Source of the DNA: Mycobacterium paraseoulense
GTDB lineage: Bacteria > Actinomycetota > Actinomycetes > Mycobacteriales > Mycobacteriaceae
NCBI RefSeq assembly: GCF_010731655.1
Contig: NZ_AP022619.1
Coordinates: 5,394,001-5,458,000, forward strand
Length of the DNA stretch: 64,000 bases
Direction: 5' to 3'
The notes under the pieces were generated by a model. That model was not told the DNA's origin, did no database searches, and saw nothing but the letters and a program-made list of their open reading frames with translations. Each line of letters begins with the position of its first letter. Position 1 is the stretch's first letter. The position numbers and the translations under genes are program-made. Positions 45,028 to 57,599 of this stretch are shown in pieces.

Positions 45028-47433
45028 TCACTGCAGTTGCACGGCGCGCTCGAGGTCCAGGATCTGCCGGGTGGTCTTGACCACCACGTCGGGGTTGAGG
45101 CTGATCGAGTCGATGCCGCAGCGGACCAGGAACTCGGCCATGTCGGGGTAGTCCGACGGCGCCTGACCGCACAACCCGGAGTGAATCCCGTTGCGCCGGC
45201 AGCCGTCCACGGCCAGGCGGATCATCTCCTTGACGCCCTCGTCGCGTTCGTCGTAGTCGAAGGCCACGATCTCGCTGTCCCGGTCGACGCCGAGGGTCAG
45301 CTGGGTGAGGTCGTTGGACCCGATGGAGAACCCGTCGAAGCGCTTGGCGAACTCGTCGATGAGGATGACGTTGTTGGGGATCTCGCACATCGCGTACACC
45401 TTGAGTCCGTTCTCCCCGCGGCGCAGACCGTGTTTGGCCATCTCCGCCAGGACCAGGTCCGCCTCGGCCACCCGGCGCACGAACGGCAACATCAGCACGA
45501 CGTTGGTCAGCCCCATCTGTTCGCGCACCCGCTTCATCGCCCGGCACTCCAGCGCGAATCCCTCGGCGTAGGCCGGGTGCGCATAGCGCGAGGCGCCGCG
45601 GAAGCCGATCATCGGGTTGCTCTCGGTCGCCTCGAAGCCGCTGCCGCCGACCAGGCTGGCGTACTCGTTGGTCTTGAAGTCCGACATCCGCACGACGACG
45701 GGCTTGGGCCAGAACGCCGCGGCGATGGTGCCGATCCCCTCCGAGAGGCGCTCCACGAAGAATTCCGCCCCGTCGGAATAGGCGTACGTCAGCGTTTCGA
45801 TGGTCCGCCGGGCCTCGGGGTCGTCCACCCGGTCGGGGTGGAGCAGGGCCAGCGGGTGCACCCGGATGTACTCGTTGATGATGAACTCCATCCGGGCCAG
45901 CCCCACGCCGTCGTTGGGCAAGAACGACGTCTTGAACGCCAGATCCGGGTTGCCGAGGTTGAGCATGATCTCGGTGTGCGGCCGATCCTGGTCGGACACC
46001 TCGGTGCGATCGACGCGAAAACCCAACTCGCCGCGGTAAACCCGCCCGGTGTCGCCCTCGACGCACGACACCGTGACGACCTCGCCGTCGGGCACGCTCG
46101 TGGTGGCGTTGCCCGCGCCGACCACCGCGGGGATGCCGAGCTCGCGGGCGATGATCGCCGCGTGGCAGGTGCGGCCGCCGCGGTTGGTGACGATGGCCGC
46201 GGCGATCTTCATGATGGGTTCCCAGTCGGGCGTGGTGATGTCGGCGACCAGCACGTCGCCGGGCTGGAACTCCGACAGCTTCCCGAGGTTGTCCATCCGC
46301 CTGGCGATGCCCGTGGCGACCTTCTCGCCGACCGAGCGGCCCTCGGCGAGCACCTCCTTGCCTTCGGCGCCCTTACCCTCGAGCACGTAGCTTTCGACGA
46401 CCGTCAGGCTGCGCTGGGAGGCCGCCGTCTCGGGGCGCGCCTGGACGATGTAGAGCTTCCCGTCGAGACCGTCCTTGGCCCATTCGATGTCCATCGGCCG
46501 CCCGTAGTGGCCCTCGATGGCGCAGGCGTAGCCGGCCAGCTCGAGCACGTCGGAGTCGGTGACGCAGAAGCGGGCGCGGTCGGCCTTCGGCGTGGGGACG
46601 TTGCGGGTCGTCTGCTTGGTGCCGCCCTCGACGAAGATCATCTTCACCGCCTTGTCGCCGATCAGCCGGCGCAGCACGGCGCGGTGGCCGGCCTGATACG
46701 TCGGCTTGTGCACGTAGAACTCGTCGGGGTCGACGGCGCCCTGGACCACGTTCTCGCCGAGGCCGTAGGCGCCGGTGATGAAAACGACGTCGTTGAAGCC
46801 CGATTCGGTGTCGATGGTGAACATCACCCCTGACGAGGCGAGGTCGGAGCGCACCATCTTCATGACGCCGATCGACAGCGCGACCTTGAAGTGGTCGAAG
46901 CCCTGGTCGATCCGGTAGTGGATGGCCCGGTCGGTGAACAGGCTGGCGAAACACCGGCGGCACGCGTCCAGCAGGCTCTCGGCGCCCGTGATGTTGAGGA
47001 AGGTTTCCTGCTGGCCGGCGAAGCTGGCGTTCGGCAGGTCTTCGGCGGTTGCCGAGCTGCGCACGGCCAGGCTGACGTCTTCGCCGTATTCCTCCTGAAG
47101 CCGGCGGTATGCGGCCGTGATCTCGGCGGCGACCTCGGGGGGAAGCCCCGCGCCGTAGACGATTTCGCGGGCCCGCTTGCCCTTGCGGGCGAGCGCGGTG
47201 ACGTCGTCGGGGTCGAGGTCGTCGAGCGCGGCGTGCAGCGCGTCCCAGGCGCCCGCGCTGTCCAGGATGTGGCGGTAGGCGTCGGCGGTGATCGCGAACC
47301 CGTGCGGGACGCGCACGCCCTGGCCGGTCAGCTTCTGGAACATCTCGCCCAGCGAGGCGTTCTTCCCGCCGACCAGCGGGACGTCGGAGATGCCGATCTC
47401 CTCGAAGAAGCGGATGTAGGTGAAATCGCTCAT
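45028..47433 (-). CDS. ppsA: Phosphoenolpyruvate synthase
   Basis: 801 residues. N-terminal PEP/pyruvate-binding ATP-grasp domain (GGKNASLGEM; VRSSATAEDLPNASFAGQQE), central swivelling phospho-His domain with His424 in GGRTCHAAIIAREL, and C-terminal PEP-utilising barrel with Cys755 in SGLCGQAPSD. It converts pyruvate plus ATP to PEP, AMP and phosphate. The gene is the last of the minus-strand gltD-like/nifJ/DHOD-like/ppsA run and follows the DHOD-like stop by 25 bases. Together with the PFOR it can turn acetyl-CoA and CO2 into PEP under low potential. Mycobacterial PEP synthase also lies near the M. smegmatis dosR cluster, as I recall. Confidence 0.94.
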   Translation of the reverse strand: MSDFTYIRFFEEIGISDVPLVGGKNASLGEMFQKLTGQGVRVPHGFAITADAYRHILDSAGAWDALHAALDDLDPDDVTALARKGKRAREIVYGAGLPPEVAAEITAAYRRLQEEYGEDVSLAVRSSATAEDLPNASFAGQQETFLNITGAESLLDACRRCFASLFTDRAIHYRIDQGFDHFKVALSIGVMKMVRSDLASSGVMFTIDTESGFNDVVFITGAYGLGENVVQGAVDPDEFYVHKPTYQAGHRAVLRRLIGDKAVKMIFVEGGTKQTTRNVPTPKADRARFCVTDSDVLELAGYACAIEGHYGRPMDIEWAKDGLDGKLYIVQARPETAASQRSLTVVESYVLEGKGAEGKEVLAEGRSVGEKVATGIARRMDNLGKLSEFQPGDVLVADITTPDWEPIMKIAAAIVTNRGGRTCHAAIIARELGIPAVVGAGNATTSVPDGEVVTVSCVEGDTGRVYRGELGFRVDRTEVSDQDRPHTEIMLNLGNPDLAFKTSFLPNDGVGLARMEFIINEYIRVHPLALLHPDRVDDPEARRTIETLTYAYSDGAEFFVERLSEGIGTIAAAFWPKPVVVRMSDFKTNEYASLVGGSGFEATESNPMIGFRGASRYAHPAYAEGFALECRAMKRVREQMGLTNVVLMLPFVRRVAEADLVLAEMAKHGLRRGENGLKVYAMCEIPNNVILIDEFAKRFDGFSIGSNDLTQLTLGVDRDSEIVAFDYDERDEGVKEMIRLAVDGCRRNGIHSGLCGQAPSDYPDMAEFLVRCGIDSISLNPDVVVKTTRQILDLERAVQLQ

Positions 47434-47458
47434 GGTGTTCTTCCTCCGGTGGTTTGCA

Positions 47459-48486
47459 TCAATACGTTTCGTAGATACCGCTGTTCGCTTTTCGCATGGC
47501 CCAGACGTAGTCCGCGCGTTCCCGGGCGGCCAACGATCCCGGCTCCTCGCCGCCGGGCGCCGCCAGCAGCCCCCGCACCTCGTCGAGGCGCTGGAAACCC
47601 TTGCGGTCCATCCAGTCGGCCAGGTCCCGCAGCAGCACGGCCGCGTACTCGGGACCGTGGCGCAGCAGCGCCGACGCCGACTGGACGACGTCGGCCCCGG
47701 CGAGCAGGTACTTGGCCACGTCGCGGGCCGTCTCGACTCCGGTGCTGGCGGCCAGGCAGGCGTGTATCTGCCGGTGCAGCAACGTGATCCACGTCAGCGG
47801 TAGGCGGGTGTCCGCCGGGCCGGACAGGGCGACGGTGCGCACGGCGCCCAGCGTCTCGGGATCGATGTCGGGCTGCAGGAATCGGTTGAACAGGACCAGG
47901 CCGTCGGCGCCCGCCGCGTCCAGCCGGTGCGCCATGTCGGCGGTCGCGCTGAAGTAAGGGCTGAGTTTGACGGCGACCGGGATGCCGGCCGCGCCCTTGA
48001 CCTCGGCCAGCACGTCGAGGTGGCGCTGCTCCACCGCGCGGCCGTCCACGCCGGCGTCGCCGGGCAGGTAGTAGATGTTCAGCTCGATGGCCGCCGCGCC
48101 GGCGTCCTGCATGCTGCGGGCGTAGTGTGCCCAGTTGCCGGGCGTGGCCGCGTTGAGGCTGCCGATCACGGGGACGTCGACCGCGGCGACCGCGCGCTCG
48201 AGCAGGCGCAGGTAGCGCTGGGCGCCGCTGCCATTATCCGATGCCTGGACGGTGGCGGGGAAGTAGCTGAGCGACTCGGCGTAGCTTTCGCTGCCCTGCA
48301 ACGCCATTGCCTCGTTGTGCGCCGCCTCGCGGCGCAGTTGCTCCTCGAACAGCGAGTACAGCACCACCGCGCCGACGCCGGCGTCGGCGAGCCGGCGCAC
48401 CCCGTCGAGCGTGCGGCTCAGCGGGGATGCCGATGCCAGCAGCGGGTTGCGCAGCCTCAGCCCCAGGTAGTCGGTGGTCAGGTCCA

Positions 48487-48487
<1 letters not shown>
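47459..48487 (-). CDS. Dihydroorotate dehydrogenase-like FMN protein
   Basis: 342 residues. A TIM-barrel FMN domain with YLGLRLRNPLLASASPL at the N-terminus, ELNIYYLPGD and PVAVKLSPYFSATADMAHRL. Several residues differ from true PyrD, and it belongs to the DHOD-like branch usually found next to nifJ. It shares one base with the nifJ stop (TGATG). It probably passes electrons in association with the PFOR, but the substrate is unknown and a pyrimidine role is unlikely. Confidence 0.83.
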
Positions 48488-52055
<3,568 letters not shown>

Positions 52056-52059
<4 letters not shown>

Positions 52060-53750
52060 CGCGGCTCCGGGATCATCTCGGGGACCATTTCGATGGCGTG
52101 TACCGGGCACTGCTCGTAACAGGTGGCGCACCCGGTGCAGCGGTCGTAGTCGAAGCGGTACCGGTGACCCGGCCCCAGCTTGATCACCGCGTCCTCGGGG
52201 CATGCGCCCAGGCAGCCGTCGCACTCGAAGCAGTTGCCGCACGACAGGCACCGGCCCGCCTCGTACGTCGCGGCCTGCCCCGACAGGCCGCCGACCACCT
52301 CGTCGAACCCGCTGATGCGTTGCGCGGCAGGAAGTTCGGGCTCGGACCGCCGGGAGGCGTCGCCGAAGTACCACAGGTGCAGCCGGTCGAACTCCGCGGT
52401 CGGATGCTTGGGCGGGCGCTGCACGCCGACAACGTCGCCGCCGCGCAGCCACGTGTCGATGTGGCGGGCCGCCTTCTTGCCGTGCCCGACGGCGACCGTC
52501 ACGGTGCGTTCGCAGGGCACCATGTCGCCGCCGGCGAACACCCCCGGGCAGCCCGTCATCAGCGACGACGACACCCGCACGGAACCGTCGTCGTCGAACT
52601 CCACGCCGGGCAGGCTGCGCATGAACGCCGACTCGGTTTCTTGGCCCAGCGCCATGATCACCGTGTCGGCCGCCAGCGTCTCGAACTGCCCGGTCGGCAC
52701 GGGGCGACCGGATTCATCGAGCGCCATGAGCTCCACCTGCAGCTCGGGGCCGTCGAAGGCGGTGATCGTGCGCAGCCAGTTGATCCGCACGCCCTCGCGC
52801 TCGGCCTCCTGCACCTCGTGGGAGTGCGCGGGCATCTGGGCCGCCGTGCGGCGGTAGATGATGACGGCGTCCTCGGCACCCAGCCGGCGCGCGACGCGCG
52901 CGGCGTCCACCGCGGTGTCGCCGCCGCCGTAGACGGCGACGCGGCGGCCGAGTTCGGGCGTTTTCCCGGCGGCGACGGCGCGCAGGAAGCAGACGGCGTC
53001 CAGCATCGACCCGGCGTCGGCGGCCGGGATGTCCACGCGCTTGGCGAGGTGGGCACCGACGGCGACGAACACCGCGTCGAAGCCCCCGGCGTCGCGTTCG
53101 GCGGCCAGGTCCTCCACCCGGTGCCCGCAGGTGAACTCCACGCCCAGCGCGGCGATGCGGTCGATCTCGGCGTCCAACACGTCGCGCGGCAGCCGGTATT
53201 TCGGTATGCCGTAGCGCATCATTCCGCCCGGCTGCGCGCCGGTGTCACGGACCTCCACCAGGTGGCCGAGCCGGGCGAGGTGGTAAGCGGCCGACAGCCC
53301 GCTGGGGCCGGCGCCGACCACCAGCACCCGCTTGCCGGTCGGCCGCGGCGGCGGGTCGAACAGCCATCCGTGTGCGCGCGCGGTGTCGCCGAGGAACCGC
53401 TCCACCGCGTGGATCGACACCGAGGAGTCCAGATGCGCCCGGTTGCAGACGGATTCGCAGGGGTGGTAGCAGACGCGGCCGTGGATCGCGGCGAAGGGGT
53501 TGTCGGCGGTCAGCTGCCGCCACGCTTGCTCGAAGCATCCGGCCCGGGCCTGTGCGAGCCACGCCTGGATGTTCTCGCCGGCGGGGCAACCGGCGTTGCA
53601 CGGCGGCAGCAGATCGACGTAGATCGGGCGGCGTTCGCGGACCGGGCCCGTGCGCGGCCGCCCGTGTAGGAGGTCGGGCAGCGCGGCCAGGTCGGTGCGG
53701 GACGCGGCGGCGAAAGCGTCTGCCTCGCTGCTCAATTGCTCTCCCGTCAC
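52056..53750 (-). CDS. GltD-like FAD oxidoreductase with N- and C-terminal iron-sulfur domains
   Basis: 564 residues from GTG 53750; GTG 53759 and TTG 53735 are alternatives. An N-terminal cluster domain (CNAGCPAGENIQAWL; CYHPCESVCNR) is followed by FAD (VLVVGAGPSGLSAAYHLA) and NAD(P) (VAVYGGGDTAVDAARVARR) binding folds and by a ferredoxin tail with CLSCGNCFECDGCLGACP and CTGCATCYEQCP. This matches the glutamate-synthase-small-subunit-like reductases that exchange electrons between NAD(P)H and ferredoxin, and here probably connects the PFOR to the NAD(P) pool. It is divergent from tgs1 behind DosR-type sites. Confidence 0.88.
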
Positions 53751-53786
53751 CCCCCTCACGATATGGCCGGGGGCGCGCCGCCACAG

Positions 53787-53800
53787 CCGCCGTTTGGCCT
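53787..53800 (-). promoter_or_regulatory. DosR-type box in tgs1/gltD-like divergent gap, minus orientation
   Basis: On the minus strand the bases read AGGCCAAACGGCGG, a weaker member of the family, 37 bp before the GltD-like start. The stronger site for tgs1 lies 9 bp further on. Confidence 0.4.
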
Positions 53801-53809
53801 CAGTACCTG

Positions 53810-53823
53810 AGGACTTACGGCCC
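53810..53823 (+). promoter_or_regulatory. DosR-type box before tgs1
   Basis: AGGACTTACGGCCC with CTG following, 35 bp before ATG 53859. It differs from GGGACTTNCGGCCC by one base. Confidence 0.65.
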
Positions 53824-53858
53824 TGCCAGCAGGGCATTGCGGCGCGGAAAGTAGCACC

Positions 53859-55235
53859 ATGGAGCAATTGACCGCCCTGGACGCCGGATTCCTGGAGGTG
53901 GAGGATTCCGACCCGCACGTGAGCCTCGCGGTCGGCGGGGTGTCGATCGTCGAGGGGCCGGCCCCGACATACGAGGAGTTCGCCGCTTCGTTCGCCGAAC
54001 GGGTTGAGACGATCCCGCGCTGCCGGCAGGTCCTGCGGACACATCCGCTCGACCTGCGGCCGCCGGAATGGGTGGACGACCCGCACTTCGACCTCGGACG
54101 CCACCTGCACCGCGTCGCGCTGCCACACCCCGGTGGCGACGCGGAGCTGTTCGAGATGATCGCCGCGCTGATGGAGCACCGGCTCGACCGGGAGCGCCCG
54201 CTGTGGGAATGCTGGATCATCGAGGGCCTCAGCAAAGGCCGGTGGGCGGTGCTGACCAAGATCCACCACTGCATCGCCGACGGCATCGCCACGACCCAGC
54301 TGTTGGCGAAGTTCAGCGACGACGGCGACGGCGACACCTTCGCCGCCGACGTCGGCGCCGCCAAGAAACCCGCGCGCGCGGGTCTGCCCAAGGTCAGCCT
54401 CAACCCGTTGAGCTGGGCGAGCGGAATCGGTCGAAGCGCGCTCGGCGCCGTGGCCGAGGTCGAACGCGCGGCGATCGGCGCGGCCGAGCTGGCCGCCGGC
54501 CTGCTGCACCCCGCCCCCGAATCGTCGCTGAACGGGCCGGTCACCACGATGCGGCGGTACAGCGCGGCGCGCGCCCGGTTGGCCGACATGCACAAAGTCG
54601 CCCGGACGTTCGGTGTCACGCTGAACGACGTTGCGCTGGCCGCGATTACCCACAGCTATCGCGAGGTCTTGCTGGCACGCGGGGAACAGCCCGGCCCGGA
54701 TTCACTGCGCACGCTGGTACCAGTCTCGGTTCGCGCGGTCGACCACTTCAACGTCGCCGGCAACCGGGTCTCGGCGATGCTGCCGTTGCTGCCGGTCGAT
54801 GAGGCGGACCCGGTGGAGCAGCTGAAGCGCGTGCACGACCGGCTCGCCCACGCCAAGGCGAGCAGCCAGAGCGAGGGCGGCAGCGCGATGGTTGTGGCGG
54901 CCCAGCGCACCCCGTTCGCCCTGTCCGCCTGGGCGATTCGCTTGCTCTCCCGGTTGCCCCAGCGTGCGGTGGTGGCCTTGGCGACCAACGTGCCCGGTCC
55001 ACGCAGCCGGCAGCGGCTGATGGGCCGCCGGGTGCTGGAGCTGCTGCCCATCCCGCCGATCGCCCTTCAGGTGCGCACCGGCGTCGCGATGCTCAGCTAC
55101 GCCGACACCTTCGTCTTCGGCATCACCGCCGACTACGACACCGCACCCGACATCGACACGCTCGCCGCCGGTATCGGGGACGGCCTCGCGCGGCTCGTGG
55201 CGGCCGCCCGCACCCGGCGCCGCAAGTCGTCATGA
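53859..55235 (+). CDS. tgs1: Wax ester synthase/diacylglycerol acyltransferase, Tgs1 (Rv3130c)-like
   Basis: 458 residues. The catalytic HHxxxDG motif is KIHHCIADG (His136, His137, Asp141), and the C-terminal part has ATNVPGPR. The opening LTALDAGFLEVEDSDPHVSL and YSAARARLAD are those of Rv3130c, the main hypoxia-induced triacylglycerol synthase of M. tuberculosis. It esterifies diacylglycerol with long acyl-CoA for storage lipid. It is divergent from the PFOR operon and controlled by the site at 53810. Its last 6 bases overlap the convergent PAS-ANTAR gene. Confidence 0.94.
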   Translation: MEQLTALDAGFLEVEDSDPHVSLAVGGVSIVEGPAPTYEEFAASFAERVETIPRCRQVLRTHPLDLRPPEWVDDPHFDLGRHLHRVALPHPGGDAELFEMIAALMEHRLDRERPLWECWIIEGLSKGRWAVLTKIHHCIADGIATTQLLAKFSDDGDGDTFAADVGAAKKPARAGLPKVSLNPLSWASGIGRSALGAVAEVERAAIGAAELAAGLLHPAPESSLNGPVTTMRRYSAARARLADMHKVARTFGVTLNDVALAAITHSYREVLLARGEQPGPDSLRTLVPVSVRAVDHFNVAGNRVSAMLPLLPVDEADPVEQLKRVHDRLAHAKASSQSEGGSAMVVAAQRTPFALSAWAIRLLSRLPQRAVVALATNVPGPRSRQRLMGRRVLELLPIPPIALQVRTGVAMLSYADTFVFGITADYDTAPDIDTLAAGIGDGLARLVAAARTRRRKSS

Positions 55236-55910
55236 CCCGTCGGCTTGGGTGACGCGCAGATGCGCGGTCAGCAGTAAGTGGTCGAACTCCGGTTGGGCGC
55301 CCAGACGCAGGCGGGCGCCGCGGAAATCTTCGGCGATCTGCTCGGCGAGCGGTCGTAGTTTGATATTCGCTTCCTGGGAAAGCCATTTGAGCAACTCGAA
55401 CGCCGCGCTGGCGCTGATGCCGTAGACGAGCATCAGCATGCCCTTGGCCTGTTCGATGCCCGCTCGGTTCTCGCTGATCTCGGCCAGCTTGGCGCTGACG
55501 ACCTCCTCGTTCGCCTGCCCGGGGGCCCGGGTGACGTCGATGTAGAACCCATGCGTTCCGACCACGTCGCCGTCGTCGTCGAAGAGCCGGTCACCCACCA
55601 CGACGACGTGGCGCACGTTCCCGGCGGTGTCGATGATCCGATGGCGAGTGCTGAACGCCTGTCGGGTGTGCACGATCTGATCGATGGTGGCCGCGACCTG
55701 CCCGCGGTCGGCCGGATGCTTGTGGGAGAGCACCAGGTCGGTGGTGGGCGTGACGCTGCCGGGCTCATACCCGTGCATGCGTTGCACCTGTTCCGACCAC
55801 TCCCAGCGCTGGTCGGTGAAGTAGAAGCGAAACCAGCCGGCCGGCTGCGCGGCACCGCCGGCCAAGGCCCGTTCGACGTCGGCCGTTTGCCCGTCGAGTT
55901 CCCACTTCAT
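55230..55910 (-). CDS. PAS-ANTAR RNA-binding antiterminator
   Basis: 226 residues from ATG 55910 with GGGGTG upstream. A PAS domain (about 22-130, with WFRFYFTDQRWEWSEQVQRM, RHRIIDTAGNVRHVVVVGDR) is followed by an ANTAR domain (about 145-200, AEISENRAGIEQAKGMLMLV and AFELLKWLSQEANIKLRPLA). ANTAR domains bind dual hexanucleotide stem-loops in mRNA and block termination. The PAS part may bind a ligand or sense redox state. Its RNA targets are unknown. This gene is convergent with tgs1 and downstream of the hsp18 terminator. Confidence 0.88.
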   Translation of the reverse strand: MKWELDGQTADVERALAGGAAQPAGWFRFYFTDQRWEWSEQVQRMHGYEPGSVTPTTDLVLSHKHPADRGQVAATIDQIVHTRQAFSTRHRIIDTAGNVRHVVVVGDRLFDDDGDVVGTHGFYIDVTRAPGQANEEVVSAKLAEISENRAGIEQAKGMLMLVYGISASAAFELLKWLSQEANIKLRPLAEQIAEDFRGARLRLGAQPEFDHLLLTAHLRVTQADGS

Positions 55911-55943
55911 TTCGCACCCCGTCGAGCTTGCTGCCCGGGGGTC

Positions 55944-55987
55944 GGGCGGCGGCACCGTGCGGTTGGCACGGGCCCGCGCCGCCGCCC
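55944..55987 (-). terminator. Strong two-part hairpin after hsp18
   Basis: A perfect 10-bp outer stem (GGGCGGCGGC, 55944-55953, with GCCGCCGCCC, 55978-55987) encloses a 6-bp inner stem CCGTGC/GCACGG with loop GGTTG. No T-run follows, as is usual for mycobacterial terminators. It lies just after the hsp18 stop on the minus strand and before the PAS-ANTAR start, so it may also be a regulated attenuator. Confidence 0.6.
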
Positions 55988-56000
55988 TGCCCGCCGGCGA

Positions 56001-56450
56001 TCAGGCGTTGATGACCTCGCGCTGCGAGGTGTTCTCGTCGATGGCGGTCTGCGCGCCACCACGCTCGACGGTGATCTTGCGCGGCTTTGCCTTCTCGGCT
56101 ACCGGAATACGCAGTCGCAGAACGCCTTCGCGGTAGGACGCCTCGATCTTGTCGGTGTCGAGGTTGTCGCCGAGCACCAGTTGCCGGCTGAACACCCCGC
56201 GCGGCCGCTCGGTGGCCAGCATCTCGCGGTTGGGATCGAGGCCGGGCCGCTCGGCGCGCACGGTCACGACGTTGCGCTCGATGTCGATGTCGAGCGAGTT
56301 GACGTCGATGCCCGGCAGGTCGAACTCGACGACGAATTCCTCGCCCTGGCGCCAGGCGTCCATCGGCATCACCGCCGGACGGGCGGCCGTGCCGAACACC
56401 TGGTGGGCAAACCGGTCGAGGTCACGGAAGGGGTCGCTCCGCATCAGCAT
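56001..56450 (-). CDS. hsp18: Small heat shock protein, 18 kDa antigen type
   Basis: 149 residues. The alpha-crystallin domain (about 32-125) includes [20 protein letters not shown] and [13 protein letters not shown], nearly identical to the 18 kDa antigen of M. leprae and the M. avium group, which M. tuberculosis lacks. ATG 56450 (MLMRSDPF) matches the M. leprae start; a GTG at 56459 would add three residues. It is an ATP-independent holdase. It is divergent from an HspR-like MerR gene, with a palindrome between them, which suggests dedicated repression. It is not HspX/Acr itself. Confidence 0.92.
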   Translation of the reverse strand: MLMRSDPFRDLDRFAHQVFGTAARPAVMPMDAWRQGEEFVVEFDLPGIDVNSLDIDIERNVVTVRAERPGLDPNREMLATERPRGVFSRQLVLGDNLDTDKIEASYREGVLRLRIPVAEKAKPRKITVERGGAQTAIDENTSQREVINA

Positions 56451-56495
56451 GGTGGTCACCTCTCACTCCAATCTAGGCTGTGGTCCGGCAATTAC

Positions 56496-56513
56496 CTATG
56501 TCCAAAGACATAG
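56496..56513. promoter_or_regulatory. Perfect palindrome between hsp18 and MerR gene
   Basis: CTATGTC-CAAA-GACATAG is an exact 7+7 inverted repeat in an AT-rich stretch, 46 bp from the hsp18 start and 82 bp from the MerR start. TAGATTTT recurs at 56511-56518 and 56547-56554. It is the obvious operator candidate for the MerR protein. It is not the HAIR element (CTTGAGT-N7-ACTCAAG) of classical HspR. Confidence 0.65.
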
Positions 56514-56594
56514 ATTTTGTATAGCACCGTCGACACAAGAGCGCAACTGTGATAAATAGATTTTCTGAGCCCGCTAGCTTCGAGGAGACGCGTG

Positions 56595-56978
56595 ATGACC
56601 GACCAACGCGGCGATTCCGGCGCCCCGGCGCCCGATCACGGCGTATACGGCATCTCGGTGGCCGCCGAACTTTCGGGCATCGCCGTGCAATCGTTGCGCC
56701 TCTACGAACGGCATGGACTGGTCACGCCGGCGCGCAGCGACGGCGGCACGAGGCGCTACAGCGCCCACGACCTGGCCCGGCTCAGGCGAATCAGCGAGCT
56801 CGTCGACGCCGGCGTCAACCTGGCCGGCGTCGCCCGCATCCTCGACCTCGAGGATCACAACGCGTCGCTCTCGGCGGCCAACACCGACCTACGGTCGACC
56901 AACCGGACGCTGCGGAGGGCTGCCGAATCCGCGAAGTTCACCGACGCGGCCACCGGAGCGGGCGATCAAGGCGCCTGA
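56595..56978 (+). CDS. MerR-family regulator, HspR-like
   Basis: 127 residues from ATG 56595 (GAGGAG seven bases upstream; the preceding GTG at 56592 is possible). YGISVAAELSGIAVQSLRLY and HGLVTPARSDGGTRRYS form the winged-helix DNA-binding half, followed by the INLAGV-type hinge (GVNLAGVARIL) and a helical tail, as in HspR. No Cys or other metal-sensor residues are seen, so it resembles the heat-shock repressor branch. It very likely controls the divergent hsp18 gene through the palindrome at 56496-56513 and itself. Confidence 0.85.
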   Translation: MTDQRGDSGAPAPDHGVYGISVAAELSGIAVQSLRLYERHGLVTPARSDGGTRRYSAHDLARLRRISELVDAGVNLAGVARILDLEDHNASLSAANTDLRSTNRTLRRAAESAKFTDAATGAGDQGA

Positions 56979-57055
56979 CCGCCGCCGGCGCCCTCCGATT
57001 GCGCTCACCGACATCGGGTACCCAGCTTGCTGTGCCCCTGATGGGAGGAGATGCA

Positions 57056-57592
57056 ATGGCAGAGGTGGCGGAGGCCAAGGCCCAGGTGGTCGACGGCGCA
57101 CGGCGCGAGGCGGACGCGTACCGCGGCGAGGCGCCCCGACCGCTGGGCGGCTACGTGGCGGTGCTGGTGATCTACTCCGTCGTGGTGGTTGTCGCGACCG
57201 CGGCCGCGCTGCTCAGCGGGCGCACGCTACCGGAGCGTTGGCGAATCCAGGACCTGATCACGGTCGCCCTGGGCACCCACAAGCTCTCGCGGACGCTGAC
57301 CAAGGACGCGGTGACGAGCCCGCTGCGCGCGCCGTTCACGCGCTATGCGGGCACCGGCGGCCCGGCGGAGGTCAAGGAGGAAGTCAGGGACGAGAGCCAA
57401 CTGCGGCACAGCCTGGGGGAGCTGTTGACCTGTCCGTTCTGCCTGGACATGTGGGTGGCGACCGGCTTCGCCATCGGTCTGGTGTTCGCACCGCGATTCA
57501 CCCGCCTGATCGCCGGCGTCTTCACCGTGCTGGCCGGCGCCGACTTCCTGCAGCTCGGCTACGCGATTGCCCAGCGGTCGGCTGAAGGCTGA
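57056..57592 (+). CDS. DUF1360 membrane protein
   Basis: 178 residues from ATG 57056, preceded by GGGAGGAG. There are two or three membrane segments (about 30-53, 133-150, 152-172). The DUF1360 signature is LITVALGTHKLSRTLTKDAVT with LTCPFCLDMWVA (Cys-x2-Cys). The family is unknown in function and often found in stress islands of spore formers and actinobacteria. It follows the MerR gene by 77 bp on the same strand. Confidence 0.82.
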   Translation: MAEVAEAKAQVVDGARREADAYRGEAPRPLGGYVAVLVIYSVVVVVATAAALLSGRTLPERWRIQDLITVALGTHKLSRTLTKDAVTSPLRAPFTRYAGTGGPAEVKEEVRDESQLRHSLGELLTCPFCLDMWVATGFAIGLVFAPRFTRLIAGVFTVLAGADFLQLGYAIAQRSAEG

Positions 57593-57599
57593 CGAGCGC

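Noticed and set aside
44617..46833. 738-codon plus-strand frame opposite ppsA
   Set aside because: It lies over the PEP synthase, whose catalytic residues are all present on the minus strand; the plus product is Val/Asp/His-rich nonsense.
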